Part shown: positions 33,332 through 42,059 of the stretch, in pieces | How positions within the stretch are numbered: the stretch's first letter is position 1 | Layout of the letters: each line of letters begins with the position of its first letter | Assembly: GCF_016745505.1 (NCBI RefSeq) | Contig: NZ_JAERUC010000111.1 | Location: forward strand, 43,466 to 107,465 | Reading direction: 5' to 3' | Origin: Streptomyces silvae | Lineage (GTDB): Bacteria > Actinomycetota > Actinomycetes > Streptomycetales > Streptomycetaceae | Length of the DNA: 64,000 nt | Made by a program: the position numbers and the translations under genes | The notes under the pieces: generated by a model | What the model was told of the DNA's origin: nothing | Database searches by the model: none | What the model saw: the letters and a program-made list of their open reading frames with translations, nothing else

Positions 33332-34606
33332 ATGCCCGCGCACGACGCCCCGCCGGCGACCGCACAGGAACCAGCCCGCCCCTGGGACGTGTTCGCCCGC
33401 GCCCGGACCGCTCTCGACGCCTTCGAGCATCTCGTCGGCGGCATCGGTACGGCGATCCTCGCCCTGATCACGCTGCTGTGGCTGGTGTTCACCGCCGCCG
33501 CGTGCCTCTTCGGGGTCGGCCTGTTCCTGGTGCCGGGCACCCTGAGGGCGCTGCGCGCCGTCGCCGGACGCGAACGCGTGCGGCTGTCCCGGTGGGGGCC
33601 GGAGGTCATCGGGCCGGGGCCCTCACCGACCGGGCTGCGGCAGGCCGTCGCCGACCCGGCCACCCGGCGCGAGGTGGGCTGGGTGGCCTCGCACGCCCTC
33701 CTCGGAACGGTGCTGGGCCTGGTCGGGCTGACGCTGCCCCTCACCTCGGCGACGGATGCCGCGTTCCCGCTGTGGTGGTCGTTCGTACCGCCCTCGGAGG
33801 CCACCCCGTCCCTGGGCCTGTGGACCGTGACGGACTGGCCGGGGGCCTTCGCGGTCAGTCTGCTGGGAATCGGATGGTTCGCCGTCACCCTGGCCGTCGC
33901 GCCCGGCATGGCGCGGCTCCAGGCGTGGCCGGGGCGGCGGCTGCTCACCCCTCCGCCCGGCACCGACCTCGTGACGCGCGTCGCCGAGCTCACCGCGACC
34001 CGCGCCGCCGCACTGGACGCGCACGCCACCGAGCTGCGGCGCATCGAACGGGCCCTGCACGACGGCACCCAGAACCGGCTGGTCGCGGTGACGGTGCTGC
34101 TGGGGGCGTCCCGCCGGGCGGTGTCCCGGGGCTCCGCCGACGCCGACGCCCTGCTGGAACGGGCCCAGGACGCCGCCGAGCAGGCACTCGCGGAACTGCG
34201 CGCGGTCGTACGGGGCATCCTGCCGCCGGTGCTGGCCGACCGGAGCCTGACGGACGCGCTCTCGGGGCTGGCCGGCAGCTGCCCGGTGCCCTGCCGGGTC
34301 GACGCGGACGTGGAGGGGCGGTTCGCCGCGTCGGTCGAGGCGACCGCCTACTTCGTGGTGGCGGAGGCGCTCACCAACGTCGCCCGGCACAGCGGGGCAC
34401 GGGCCGCGTCGGTCACGGTCCGCCACCGCGACGGACGGCTGTGGCTCAAGGTCACCGACGACGGCCGCGGCGGAGCGGACGAGCACGGCGGGTCCGGCCT
34501 GGCCGGCATCCGTAAGCGCGTCGAGGCGCTGGACGGCGTACTCACCCTGGCCAGCCCACCCGGCGGGCCCACGACACTGGAGGCCGGACTGCCATGCGGA
34601 TCGTGA
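33332..34606 (+). CDS. two-component sensor histidine kinase (HisKA_3 type)
   Basis: 424 residues, start ATG 33332 after CAGGAGGTGGAG. The N-terminus has membrane helices at about 35-70 and 110-190. A DHp segment carries the phospho-acceptor His in RIERALHDGTQNRL. The HATPase domain has the N-box VVAEALTNVARHSG and G-box DDGRGGADEHGGSGLAGI. NarL/DesK-type kinases of this form sense membrane or cell-envelope cues. The response regulator gene overlaps its end by 13 bp, so the pair is co-translated. Confidence 0.9.
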   Translation: MPAHDAPPATAQEPARPWDVFARARTALDAFEHLVGGIGTAILALITLLWLVFTAAACLFGVGLFLVPGTLRALRAVAGRERVRLSRWGPEVIGPGPSPTGLRQAVADPATRREVGWVASHALLGTVLGLVGLTLPLTSATDAAFPLWWSFVPPSEATPSLGLWTVTDWPGAFAVSLLGIGWFAVTLAVAPGMARLQAWPGRRLLTPPPGTDLVTRVAELTATRAAALDAHATELRRIERALHDGTQNRLVAVTVLLGASRRAVSRGSADADALLERAQDAAEQALAELRAVVRGILPPVLADRSLTDALSGLAGSCPVPCRVDADVEGRFAASVEATAYFVVAEALTNVARHSGARAASVTVRHRDGRLWLKVTDDGRGGADEHGGSGLAGIRKRVEALDGVLTLASPPGGPTTLEAGLPCGS

Positions 34607-35253
34607 TCGCGGAGGACGACCCGCTGCTGAGGGAGGGGCTCGCGCTGCTGCTGCGCGCGGAGGGCCTCGACGTCGTGGCGACCGCGGGTACCCCGGACGT
34701 CTTCCTGGCGGCGGTGGACGAGCACCGGCCGGACCTCGCGATCGTCGACGTACGGATGCCTCCGACGCACACCGACGAGGGAATCAGGGCGGCCGTGGAG
34801 GCGCGGCGCCGTCAGCCGGGGCTCGCGGTCCTCGTGCTGTCCGCCTACGTCGAGCAGGCCTTCGCCACCGACCTCCTCGCCGACGGCAGCGCCCGGCTCG
34901 GGTATCTGCTCAAGGAGCGGGTCGGCCGGGTCGAGGAGTTCCTCACGGCTCTGGAGCGGGTCGCGGACGGCGGCACGGCCATCGACCCCGAGGTGGTCGC
35001 GCAGCTCTTCGCGCGGACCCGCCCCGACACCCGTCTGGACCGGCTCAGCCCGCGCGAACGGGAGGTCCTGGCGCTGATGGCGGAGGGCCTGGGCAACGCG
35101 GCGATCGCCGAGCGGCTCGTGGTGACGGACGGCGCCGTCCACAAGCACATCCGGAGCATCTTCGCCAAGCTCGGCCTGGCGCCCGCCGACGGCACGGACC
35201 GCCGGGTCGCGGCCGTGCTGCGCCATCTGAACGACGCGCACCGGCGGGCCTGA
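34594..35253 (+). CDS. NarL/LuxR-type response regulator
   Basis: 219 residues: receiver domain at 1-120 with acidic EDD near residue 7, phospho-acceptor Asp in LAIVDVRMPP (about 53) and Lys in YLLKERV; LuxR HTH at about 150-212 (LSPREREVLALMAEGLGNAAI). It is the partner of the overlapping histidine kinase. The perfect palindrome at 33248-33265 is its most likely target. Confidence 0.92.
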   Translation: MRIVIAEDDPLLREGLALLLRAEGLDVVATAGTPDVFLAAVDEHRPDLAIVDVRMPPTHTDEGIRAAVEARRRQPGLAVLVLSAYVEQAFATDLLADGSARLGYLLKERVGRVEEFLTALERVADGGTAIDPEVVAQLFARTRPDTRLDRLSPREREVLALMAEGLGNAAIAERLVVTDGAVHKHIRSIFAKLGLAPADGTDRRVAAVLRHLNDAHRRA

Positions 35254-35263
35254 GGGACGGCGC

Positions 35264-35301
35264 GGGCCACCTCCGCCCCGTACGGGGAAGGGGGGTGGCC
35301 C
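35264..35301. terminator. hairpin between response regulator and convergent membrane gene
   Basis: Outer arms GGGCCACC / GGTGGCCC with an inner self-complementary CCCCGTACGGGG, located between two convergent stop codons 55 bp apart. Confidence 0.6.
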
Positions 35302-35308
35302 CGCCGTG

Positions 35309-35605
35309 TCAGCCCTTGCCCGAGGCGGTCGCCTTCGTGCCGGCCGCCTTCGTCCCGGCGCCGGAGGACGCCTCCGCCGGCTCTCCGTCGGTGTCACCCG
35401 GCCGGGCCGCCGGGTCGGGGGTCTCCTCGAAGTCGACCTTGCCCATGTGGCGGTTCATCGACTTCATCAGGAGCCATGTCCCGACGGCGAGTGCCGCGAA
35501 GACGAGGAAGCCGAGGACGCCGGGGGTCACCTTGTTCTTGTCGAGCTCATCGGCGGCGAGCGGAACGAGCTGCGTCAGTGCCTGGGTCGCGTACATATCA
35601 GGCAT
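35309..35605 (-). CDS. small single-helix membrane protein downstream of mca
   Basis: 98 residues (ATG 35605; a second ATG at 35596). One membrane helix (VLGFLVFAALAVGTWLLMKSM) is followed by a charged, low-complexity cytoplasmic tail rich in Ala/Gly/Lys/Thr. Its start lies 5 bp inside the 3' end of mca, in a different frame, indicating translational coupling. A similar small gene follows mca in other Streptomyces as far as I recall; function unknown. Confidence 0.75.
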   Translation of the reverse strand: MPDMYATQALTQLVPLAADELDKNKVTPGVLGFLVFAALAVGTWLLMKSMNRHMGKVDFEETPDPAARPGDTDGEPAEASSGAGTKAAGTKATASGKG

Positions 35606-36479
35606 TGTCGCGGATGCCCGCGAAGAGGTCGCTCTCGGGGAGGGAGGTATCGACCAGAGACTTGGCGAGCTCGTACTCCTCGGTCGGCCAGACCTCCCGC
35701 TGGACGTCCATCGGCACCCGGAACCAGCCGCCGTCCGGATCGATCTGCGTGGCGTGCGCGATCAGCGCCTTGTCACGGATCTCGAAGAAGTCGTCGCACG
35801 GGATGTGCGTGGTCAGCGTGCGCTCGGCGCGCTCGAACTGCTTCCAGCGCTCCAGCCAGTCGCCGTACGGGGACTCCAGTCCACGGGCGAGCAGCGCCTC
35901 GTGCAGGGCGACCGTGCGCGGCTTGTTGAAGCCCTGGTTGTAGTAGAGCTTCTGCGGCTGCCAGGCCGGGCCGAACTCCGCCTCGGGGAACCTCTCGGTG
36001 TCCCCGGCCCCCTCGAACGCGATCATCGAGATCGTGTGGGTCTTGATGTGGTCGGGGTGCGGGTATCCGCCGTTCTCGTCGTAGGTGGTGATCACCTGCG
36101 GCCGGAACGCGCGGATCTTCGCGACGAGGCGCCCCGCCGCCGTCTCGTCGTCCTCCAGGGCGAAGCAGCCCTCGGGCAGCGGGGGCAGCGGATCGCCCTC
36201 GGGCAGACCCGAGTCGACGAAGCCGAGCCACTCCTGCTTGACGCCCAGGATCTCCCGGGCCTCGTCCATCTCCTTCTTGCGCACCTCGTGGATGTTCGCC
36301 TCGATGTACGCGTCCCCCTGGAGCTTCGGGTTGAGGATGGATCCCCGTTCGCCCCCTGTGCAGGTGACGACCAGGACGTCCACCCCCTCGGACACGTACT
36401 TGGCCATGGTGGCCGCGCCCTTGCTCGACTCGTCGTCGGGGTGGGCGTGGACGGCCATCAGTCTCAGCTGCTCGGTCAA
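35598..36479 (-). CDS. mca: mycothiol S-conjugate amidase
   Basis: 293 residues from TTG 36479, with GAGGACC about 8 nt upstream; the product then begins MTEQLRLMAVHAHPDDESS, as in known Mca proteins. Zinc site: AHPDDES (His, Asp) and GYPHPDHIKTH (His). Mca cleaves mycothiol S-conjugates to mercapturic acids and glucosaminyl-inositol, detoxifying electrophiles. Length matches the family. Adjacent DUF4307 and greA genes are usual neighbours in actinobacteria. Confidence 0.95.
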   Translation of the reverse strand: MTEQLRLMAVHAHPDDESSKGAATMAKYVSEGVDVLVVTCTGGERGSILNPKLQGDAYIEANIHEVRKKEMDEAREILGVKQEWLGFVDSGLPEGDPLPPLPEGCFALEDDETAAGRLVAKIRAFRPQVITTYDENGGYPHPDHIKTHTISMIAFEGAGDTERFPEAEFGPAWQPQKLYYNQGFNKPRTVALHEALLARGLESPYGDWLERWKQFERAERTLTTHIPCDDFFEIRDKALIAHATQIDPDGGWFRVPMDVQREVWPTEEYELAKSLVDTSLPESDLFAGIRDNA

Positions 36480-36576
36480 GACTCGGTCCTCAGTGATTGG
36501 TCGCAGTGGTCGGCTTCTATAGTGACTGAACCGGGGGGTGGAAAATTCCTCGATCCCCGGTACGGGAGGAACGATC

Positions 36577-36981
36577 ATGGCAGCGGTGCGCGAGGCCTTG
36601 CCCGAGGGGCGCTACGGCCGGTCGCAGGACGAACGCGCGGACCGCAAGCTGAAGATCATCGGCTCGGTTCTGGGTGTCGCCTTCCTCGCTGTGATCGGCT
36701 GGTTCGGATACGCGTACGTCGCCGGTACGGACGTCAGCGCCGAGCTCATCAAGTCGAGGATCGTCTCCGACAGCCGCGCCGAGGCCCACCTGGAGGTCCG
36801 CAAGGACCGGGACGCCGACGGGCACTGCACGCTCCGCGCCCTGAGCGAGGACGGCGGGGAGGTCGGCCGGGCCGACTTCCGGTTCGACGAGCGGTCCGAG
36901 CGGATCGACGAGGTCGTCACCCTGCGCACCACCTCCAGGGCCACGGCGGTGGAACTCAAGGGCTGCGCCTCGGGCGGCTGA
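36577..36981 (+). CDS. DUF4307 membrane protein
   Basis: 134 residues with strong ribosome-binding site GGGAGGAAC. One N-terminal membrane helix (IIGSVLGVAFLAVIGWFGYAYV, about 26-47) precedes an extracytoplasmic domain of about 85 residues ending in ELKGCAS. The DUF4307 family is actinobacterial and usually lies beside mca and greA, as here. Function unknown. Divergent from mca across 97 bp. Confidence 0.86.
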   Translation: MAAVREALPEGRYGRSQDERADRKLKIIGSVLGVAFLAVIGWFGYAYVAGTDVSAELIKSRIVSDSRAEAHLEVRKDRDADGHCTLRALSEDGGEVGRADFRFDERSERIDEVVTLRTTSRATAVELKGCASGG

Positions 36982-37195
36982 GCGCACCGCGACGCCCACG
37001 GCCGGCCGCGCGCCGGGGCGCGCGCCGTCCTCACCCCCACGATTCGGGGCTGACCTGCGCCGATGTGCGTGTGACGTTTTACCTTCTCCCCCTTTTCGCG
37101 CGGAATTGTTAGGCTCGTTGTTTCGCCCACCCGTGGCAGCGCATGCTTGGGGTAGGGCGTTGCTTTGTATTCCCAGCACCGACGAGGAGCACCCT

Positions 37196-37693
37196 GTGAC
37201 CCAGACCAGCGATAACGTCACCTGGCTCACGCCGGAGGCGTACAACCAGCTGAAGGCCGAGCTGGAGTACCTGTCTGGTCCCGCGCGCACGGAGATCTCC
37301 GTCAAGATCGCGGCGGCCCGGGAGGAGGGTGACCTCCGTGAGAACGGCGGGTACCACGCGGCCAAGGAGGAGCAGGGCAAGATGGAGCTCCGGGTCCGTC
37401 AGCTGACCCAGCTCCTGGAGCACGCGAAGGTCGGCGAGGCACCTGCCGACGACGGCGTGGTCGAGCCCGGCATGGTCGTGACCATCGCCTTCGACGGCGA
37501 CCCCGACGACACGGTCACCTTCCTGCTCGCCTCCCGTGAGTACGCGAGCGCCGACATCGAGACCTACTCCCCCCAGTCCCCGCTCGGCACCGGCGTGAAT
37601 GGCAAGCGGATGGGCGAGACCGCGGAGTACGAGCTGCCGAACGGCAAGAAGGCCACGGTGAAGATCGTCTCGGCGAAGCCCTACACGGGCTGA
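37196..37693 (+). CDS. greA: transcription elongation factor GreA
   Basis: 165 residues from GTG 37196, with GACGAGGAG upstream. N-terminal coiled coil with the acidic tip (VKIAAAREEGDLRENGGYH, about 37-55) and C-terminal FKBP-like domain (YSPQSPLGTGVNGKRMGET). GreA enters the RNA polymerase secondary channel and stimulates transcript cleavage after backtracking. A candidate -10 TTAGGCT lies near 37109. A perfect hairpin follows the gene. Confidence 0.95.
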   Translation: MTQTSDNVTWLTPEAYNQLKAELEYLSGPARTEISVKIAAAREEGDLRENGGYHAAKEEQGKMELRVRQLTQLLEHAKVGEAPADDGVVEPGMVVTIAFDGDPDDTVTFLLASREYASADIETYSPQSPLGTGVNGKRMGETAEYELPNGKKATVKIVSAKPYTG

Positions 37694-37712
37694 CCCGAAC
37701 CCCTTGCGCAGA

Positions 37713-37744
37713 GGAGCCCCGGCCGCGGACGCGGCCGGGGCTCC
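37713..37744. terminator. terminator between greA and convergent ABC permease
   Basis: Perfect 14-bp inverted repeat GGAGCCCCGGCCGC / GCGGCCGGGGCTCC with a 4-base loop, 19 bp after greA and 14 bp from the opposing gene's stop. Confidence 0.9.
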
Positions 37745-37757
37745 CTCGTGTGCGGGG

Positions 37758-38615
37758 TCAGGCCGTGGCCGAGCGGTACCTGCGGACCGCCAGGGTCCGG
37801 AAGACCGCGACGATCACGACCGACCAGATCACCGAGGCGAGGATCGGGTGCTGCATCGGCCAGGCGTCCGGGGTGACGAAGCCGGGCGGCAGGTTGCCGA
37901 ACAGCTCGCGGCAGGCCTGCACGGTGGCGCTGAAGGGGTTCCACTCGGCGATGTGGCGCAGGACCGTCGGCATCTGGTTGGCGTCCACGAAGGCGTTCGA
38001 GATGAACGTCAGCGGGAAGAGCCAGATCAGTCCGCCGGACGTGGCCGCCTCCGGGGTGCGCACGATCAGGCCGATCATCGCGCCGATCCAGGAGAAGGCG
38101 TAGCCGAGGAGGAGCAGCAGCAGGAAGCCGAGCAGCACCCTGCCGATGTTCTCGTGGGTCCGCCAGCCGATGATCAGCGCGACACCGGCGAGGACGACGA
38201 GGGTGAGCGCGGTCTGGACGAGGTCGGCGAGCGTACGTCCGGTGAGCACGGCGCCCCGGGCCATCGGCAGTGACCTGAAGCGGTCGATCAGCCCCTTGTG
38301 CATGTCGTCCGCGATGCCCGCTCCCGCGCCGGCGGTGGCGAAGGTGACGGTCTGGGCGAAGATCCCGGCCATCAGGAACTCCTTGTAGGCCGTCGACGAG
38401 AGCGAACCGCCGACCTTGATCGATCCGCCGAACACATAGGTGAACAGCACCACGAACATGATGGGCTGCACCAGGCCGAAGATCACCATCTCGGGGATCC
38501 TGACCATCCTGATCAAGTTACGCCGCGCGACGACCAGCGAGTCGGCCACCGAGCGGCCGAGCGCCCCGCGGGTCTTGAGCTGCGGCACGTTCGGTGTGTC
38601 CGTGACGGCGCTCAC
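37758..38615 (-). CDS. ABC-2 type transporter permease (DrrB-like)
   Basis: 285 residues from GTG 38615, which overlaps the ATPase stop by 4 bp (GTGA). Six membrane helices and an ABC-2 motif region (PLTFISNAFVDANQMPTVLRHIAEWNPF) are typical of daunorubicin-resistance exporters. With the upstream ATPase it forms a complete DrrAB-like exporter for lipids, drugs or antibiotics. Substrate unknown. Confidence 0.9.
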   Translation of the reverse strand: MSAVTDTPNVPQLKTRGALGRSVADSLVVARRNLIRMVRIPEMVIFGLVQPIMFVVLFTYVFGGSIKVGGSLSSTAYKEFLMAGIFAQTVTFATAGAGAGIADDMHKGLIDRFRSLPMARGAVLTGRTLADLVQTALTLVVLAGVALIIGWRTHENIGRVLLGFLLLLLLGYAFSWIGAMIGLIVRTPEAATSGGLIWLFPLTFISNAFVDANQMPTVLRHIAEWNPFSATVQACRELFGNLPPGFVTPDAWPMQHPILASVIWSVVIVAVFRTLAVRRYRSATA

Positions 38616-39616
38616 TGCCCGTCCTCCTTCCGGCCCTCTGCGGCCTCGGTCGATGCGTTCTCGCCGTTCTTCCCCAGCTCGGCGGCGTGGCCGGTGAGCG
38701 AGATGAAGACGTCGTCGAGGGTGGGGCGGCGCAGGCCGATGTCGTCGATCTCCACGCCGTGGGCGTCGAGGTCGCGGATGACCTCGGCGAGCAGCTTGGC
38801 CCCGCCGGTGACCGGGACCGTCAGCTTGCGGGTGTGCTCGGCGACGGCGATCTCCCCCTTGCCGTACGTGGCGAGCACCGAGCGGGCCGGTCCGATCTCG
38901 TCCGGCCGGTGCACGACGACCTCGACGCGCTCGCCGCCCGTACGGGCCTTGAGCTGGTCGGAGGTGCCGCGGGCGATGACCTTGCCGTGGTCGATGACGC
39001 AGATGTCGTGGGCCAGGTGGTCGGCCTCCTCCAGGTACTGCGTGGTCAGCAGCAGCGTCGTACCGCCCGCGACGAGCTCCTCGATGACCTCCCAGAGCTG
39101 CTGCCGGTTGCGCGGGTCGAGCCCGGTGGTGGGCTCGTCCATGAACATCACCGGCGGGGAGACGACGAGCGCCGCCGCCAGGTCGAGGCGGCGGCGCATG
39201 CCTCCGGAGTACGTCTTCGCGGTGCGGTCGGCGGCGTCGGCGAGGTTGAACTTCTCCAGGAGCTCCCCCGCCCGCTTCTTCGCGTCGCGTGCGCCCATCT
39301 GGTAGAGCTGCCCGACCATCTGGAGGTTCTCGCGGCCGGTGAGGTATTCGTCGACGGCCGCGAACTGGCCGGAGAGGCCGATCGAGCGGCGTACCTCGTC
39401 GGGGTTCTTCAGGACGTCGATGCCCGCCACGACAGCCTGCCCGCTGTCCGGCTGGATCAGGGTGGTCAGGACGCGGACCGCGGTCGTCTTGCCGGCGCCG
39501 TTGGGCCCCAGCAGGCCGAGGACGGTGCCTTCGGGTACGTCGAGGTCGACGCCGTCCAGTGCTCGTACATCGCCGAAGGTCTTCACCAGGCCTTCGGCGT
39601 AAATGGCGCCTGGCAT
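38612..39616 (-). CDS. ABC transporter ATP-binding protein (DrrA-like)
   Basis: 334 residues. Walker A GPNGAGKTT (about 37-45), signature YSGGMRRRLDLA, Walker B VMFMDEPTTGLDPR and the H-loop LLTTQYLEEADHLA. A C-terminal DrrA-specific extension (about 230-334) is present (LRRPTLDDVFISLTGH). It is the first gene of a two-gene exporter operon. A weakly GC region just upstream (39640-39750) probably holds its promoter. Confidence 0.92.
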   Translation of the reverse strand: MPGAIYAEGLVKTFGDVRALDGVDLDVPEGTVLGLLGPNGAGKTTAVRVLTTLIQPDSGQAVVAGIDVLKNPDEVRRSIGLSGQFAAVDEYLTGRENLQMVGQLYQMGARDAKKRAGELLEKFNLADAADRTAKTYSGGMRRRLDLAAALVVSPPVMFMDEPTTGLDPRNRQQLWEVIEELVAGGTTLLLTTQYLEEADHLAHDICVIDHGKVIARGTSDQLKARTGGERVEVVVHRPDEIGPARSVLATYGKGEIAVAEHTRKLTVPVTGGAKLLAEVIRDLDAHGVEIDDIGLRRPTLDDVFISLTGHAAELGKNGENASTEAAEGRKEDGQ

Positions 39617-39811
39617 ACGGGATTCCCCCAGTTGCTTTCGCGTGAATTCCTGAGCGGATCGTAGGGTTCCCGACCCCTCGGGGCCGGGAACACCGGAGTG
39701 TTCGGCGATGCACGGTAACGCGATACATCGCGACTCACAACAGGTTTTCGGAAAGGGACCCGCCCGCCCGGGAAGACCTGGGGAAGACCTGGGGAACCCC
39801 TGGGGCACGCC

Positions 39812-41041
39812 TCAGCAGCGCACCAGGTAGCCCGCGGTCCGCAGCGCGGCGGCGACCTCCTCGCAGTGCTCGGGGCCCTTGGTCTCCAGGTGGAGTTCCA
39901 CCTCGGCCTCGGTGAGCCCGAGCCGTGGGTCGGTCCGCACGTGCTGGATGTCGAGCACGTTGGCGTCGGCGACGGACAGGGTGGCGAGCATCGCGGCCAG
40001 CGCCCCCGGCCGGTCCGTGAGCCGCAGCCGCAGGCTCAGGTAGCGGCCCGCGGCGACCATGCCGTGGGTCAGGATGCGCTGCATCAGCAGGGGGTCCACG
40101 TTGCCGCCCGACAGCACGGCGACGACGGGCCCGCGGAACGCCTTCGGGTCGCTCAGCAGCGCGGCGACGGGGCTCGCCCCTGCCGGTTCGACGACCATCT
40201 TGGCGCGTTCCAGGCAGAGCAGCAGCGCGCTGGAGAGCTCGTCCTCGGAGACCGTACGGACCTCGTCGACCAGCTCCTGGACCAGCGGGAACGTGAGGTC
40301 GCCGGGGCGGCCCACCTTGATCCCGTCGGCCATGGTCTGCACCGAGTCCAGCGCCACCGGGTGGCCGGCGGACAGCGAGGGCGGGAAGGCGGCCGCTCCC
40401 GCCGCCTGGACGCCGACGACCTTGACGTCGGGGCGCAGCGCCTTCACCGCGACCGCGATGCCGGCGGCCAGGCCGCCCCCGCCGATGCCGACGACGACCG
40501 TGCGGACCTCCGGGCACTGTTCGAGGATCTCCAGGCCGACGGTGCCCTGGCCCGCGATGATGTCCGGGTGGTCGAAGGGGTGGATGAAGACGGCGCCGGT
40601 CTGCTCGGCGTACTCCTGGGCGGCGGCGAGCGTCTCGTCGACGACATGGCCCTGGAGCCGGACCTCCGCGCCGTACTCCCGGGTCGCCGCGACCTTCGGC
40701 AGAGGGGCGCCGACGGGCATGAAGACCGTGGAGCGTACGCCGAGCAGCGAAGAGGCGAGTGCGACACCCTGCGCATGGTTTCCGGCACTCGCGGCCACCA
40801 CGCCTGCCGCCCTCTCGACGGGGCTGAGCCCGGCGATCCGCACGTACGCGCCGCGCAGTTTGAACGACCCGGTGCGCTGGAGGTTCTCGCACTTGAGGTG
40901 GACCGGTGCGCCGACGAGTGAGCTGAGGTGGCGACTGCCTTCCATCCCGGTCGTTCTGGCCACCCCGGACAGCATCTTCTGCGCCCCTCGGATGTCGTCG
41001 AGGATCAGCGGAGGGAAGGGGCCTGACGTACGGAAGCTCAT
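39812..41041 (-). CDS. ilvA: threonine dehydratase with C-terminal ACT-like domain
   Basis: 409 residues. PLP fold II with the Schiff-base Lys in RTGSFKLRGAYV, Asn-binding SAGNHAQGVA and the phosphate-cup GIGGGGLAAGIAVA. A regulatory ACT-type segment covers about 325-409 (LRLTDRPGALAAMLATL). It deaminates L-threonine to 2-oxobutyrate, for isoleucine synthesis or for threonine breakdown; the shorter regulatory part resembles catabolic/TdcB-type enzymes, so the symbol is tentative. Divergent from a MarR regulator across 157 bp. Confidence 0.87.
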   Translation of the reverse strand: MSFRTSGPFPPLILDDIRGAQKMLSGVARTTGMEGSRHLSSLVGAPVHLKCENLQRTGSFKLRGAYVRIAGLSPVERAAGVVAASAGNHAQGVALASSLLGVRSTVFMPVGAPLPKVAATREYGAEVRLQGHVVDETLAAAQEYAEQTGAVFIHPFDHPDIIAGQGTVGLEILEQCPEVRTVVVGIGGGGLAAGIAVAVKALRPDVKVVGVQAAGAAAFPPSLSAGHPVALDSVQTMADGIKVGRPGDLTFPLVQELVDEVRTVSEDELSSALLLCLERAKMVVEPAGASPVAALLSDPKAFRGPVVAVLSGGNVDPLLMQRILTHGMVAAGRYLSLRLRLTDRPGALAAMLATLSVADANVLDIQHVRTDPRLGLTEAEVELHLETKGPEHCEEVAAALRTAGYLVRC

Positions 41042-41198
41042 GGCAGCAAGTCTTGCAGCTCGGAGCGGTCGGGGCCGTCGCATCTCATGGCGGCCTGCGG
41101 TGGTGTCCACAGGTTTGTGCAGCGCTGGTACACGTTGCCCCGTGGCCGCGTACTCTGTCCCCCACCCATCCGACACCGCACGAAGAGAGCCTCCGGCC

Positions 41199-41729
41199 AT
41201 GCCCCCTCAGGACATGACGACTGCTGCGTCTCCTTCCGGGGGCGCGACCCCCGGACATCCGGGAACCGACCACCTGCTCGACGCTCTCCAGCACCAGGTG
41301 GCCGTCTTCGCCCGCCGTGCCGAGCAGACCCGCCTCGGCGGTGTCGGCCAGGTCCGCAACTCGATGGACCGGGCGGCCTACCTGCTGCTCAACCGGCTCG
41401 ACGTGGAAGGCCCCATGGGCGTCAAGGCGCTGGCCGCGGGCATGGGGATCGACTCGTCGACCGTGACCCGGCAGGTCGCGCCGCTCGTCGACACCGGTCT
41501 GGTCAAGCGCACCTCGCACCCGGAGGACGGGCGCGCCGTCGTGCTCCAGCTGTCGCCGCGCGGCCAGTCCCGGCTGGAGGAGGTCCGCGCCTCGCGGCGT
41601 GAGCTGATGTCCCAGGTGACCGACGGCTGGACCGAGGAGGAGCGCGACACGTTCTGCGCCCTGCTGACCCGGTTCAACGGCTCGCTGGCGGCCCGGCAGT
41701 CGGCGCACCAGTCGGCCCAGGAGAACTGA
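41199..41729 (+). CDS. MarR-family transcriptional regulator
   Basis: 176 residues (ATG 41199, or ATG 41214 as alternative). A helical N-terminus (LLDALQHQVAVFARRAEQTR) is followed by the winged HTH (GVKALAAGMGIDSSTVTRQVAPLVDTG) with the wing arginine DGRAVVLQLSPRG. Family members sense phenolic or oxidative signals. Divergent from threonine dehydratase, but there is no direct evidence that it controls that gene. Confidence 0.88.
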   Translation: MPPQDMTTAASPSGGATPGHPGTDHLLDALQHQVAVFARRAEQTRLGGVGQVRNSMDRAAYLLLNRLDVEGPMGVKALAAGMGIDSSTVTRQVAPLVDTGLVKRTSHPEDGRAVVLQLSPRGQSRLEEVRASRRELMSQVTDGWTEEERDTFCALLTRFNGSLAARQSAHQSAQEN

Positions 41730-41808
41730 CGGGCTCTCCCGGCCTGTCCCTCCGGCCCGGCGGATCTACCCTGGAAGTGCCTGCACTCGCGAGTCGAGGA
41801 GGCCCGCC

Positions 41809-42000
41809 ATGACACGGAAGATCGCCGACTGCCGTAGGTACCCGAGCGTCATGAACTGCACCCTCACCATCTCCGGTGAGGAGGACGAGGTCGTCCGGGC
41901 AGCCGCCGAGCACGCGGTATCGGTCCATGAGCACACGGACAGCCCGGAGCTGCGTGAACAGATCCGGGCCTCGCTGGAGGACGAGAAGGTAGCTGTCTGA
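41809..42000 (+). CDS. DUF1059 small protein
   Basis: 63 residues with strong ribosome-binding site GAGGAGG. Typical DUF1059 strings are IADCRRYPS, CTLTISGEEDEVV and an acidic C-terminal helix. The family is small, soluble and of unknown function. A large hairpin follows it. Confidence 0.85.
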   Translation: MTRKIADCRRYPSVMNCTLTISGEEDEVVRAAAEHAVSVHEHTDSPELREQIRASLEDEKVAV

Positions 42001-42014
42001 CGCCGGTACGCACG

Positions 42015-42052
42015 CCGTCCGGCGGCCGGGACCGGTCCCGGCCGCCGGACGG
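42015..42052. terminator. 38-bp perfect palindrome, terminator between DUF1059 and metB
   Basis: Two 19-base arms beginning CCGTCCGGCGGCCGGGACC with no intervening bases, centred between the convergent stops at 42000 and 42060. In RNA this gives a very stable hairpin. Confidence 0.85.
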
Positions 42053-42059
42053 ATCCGTG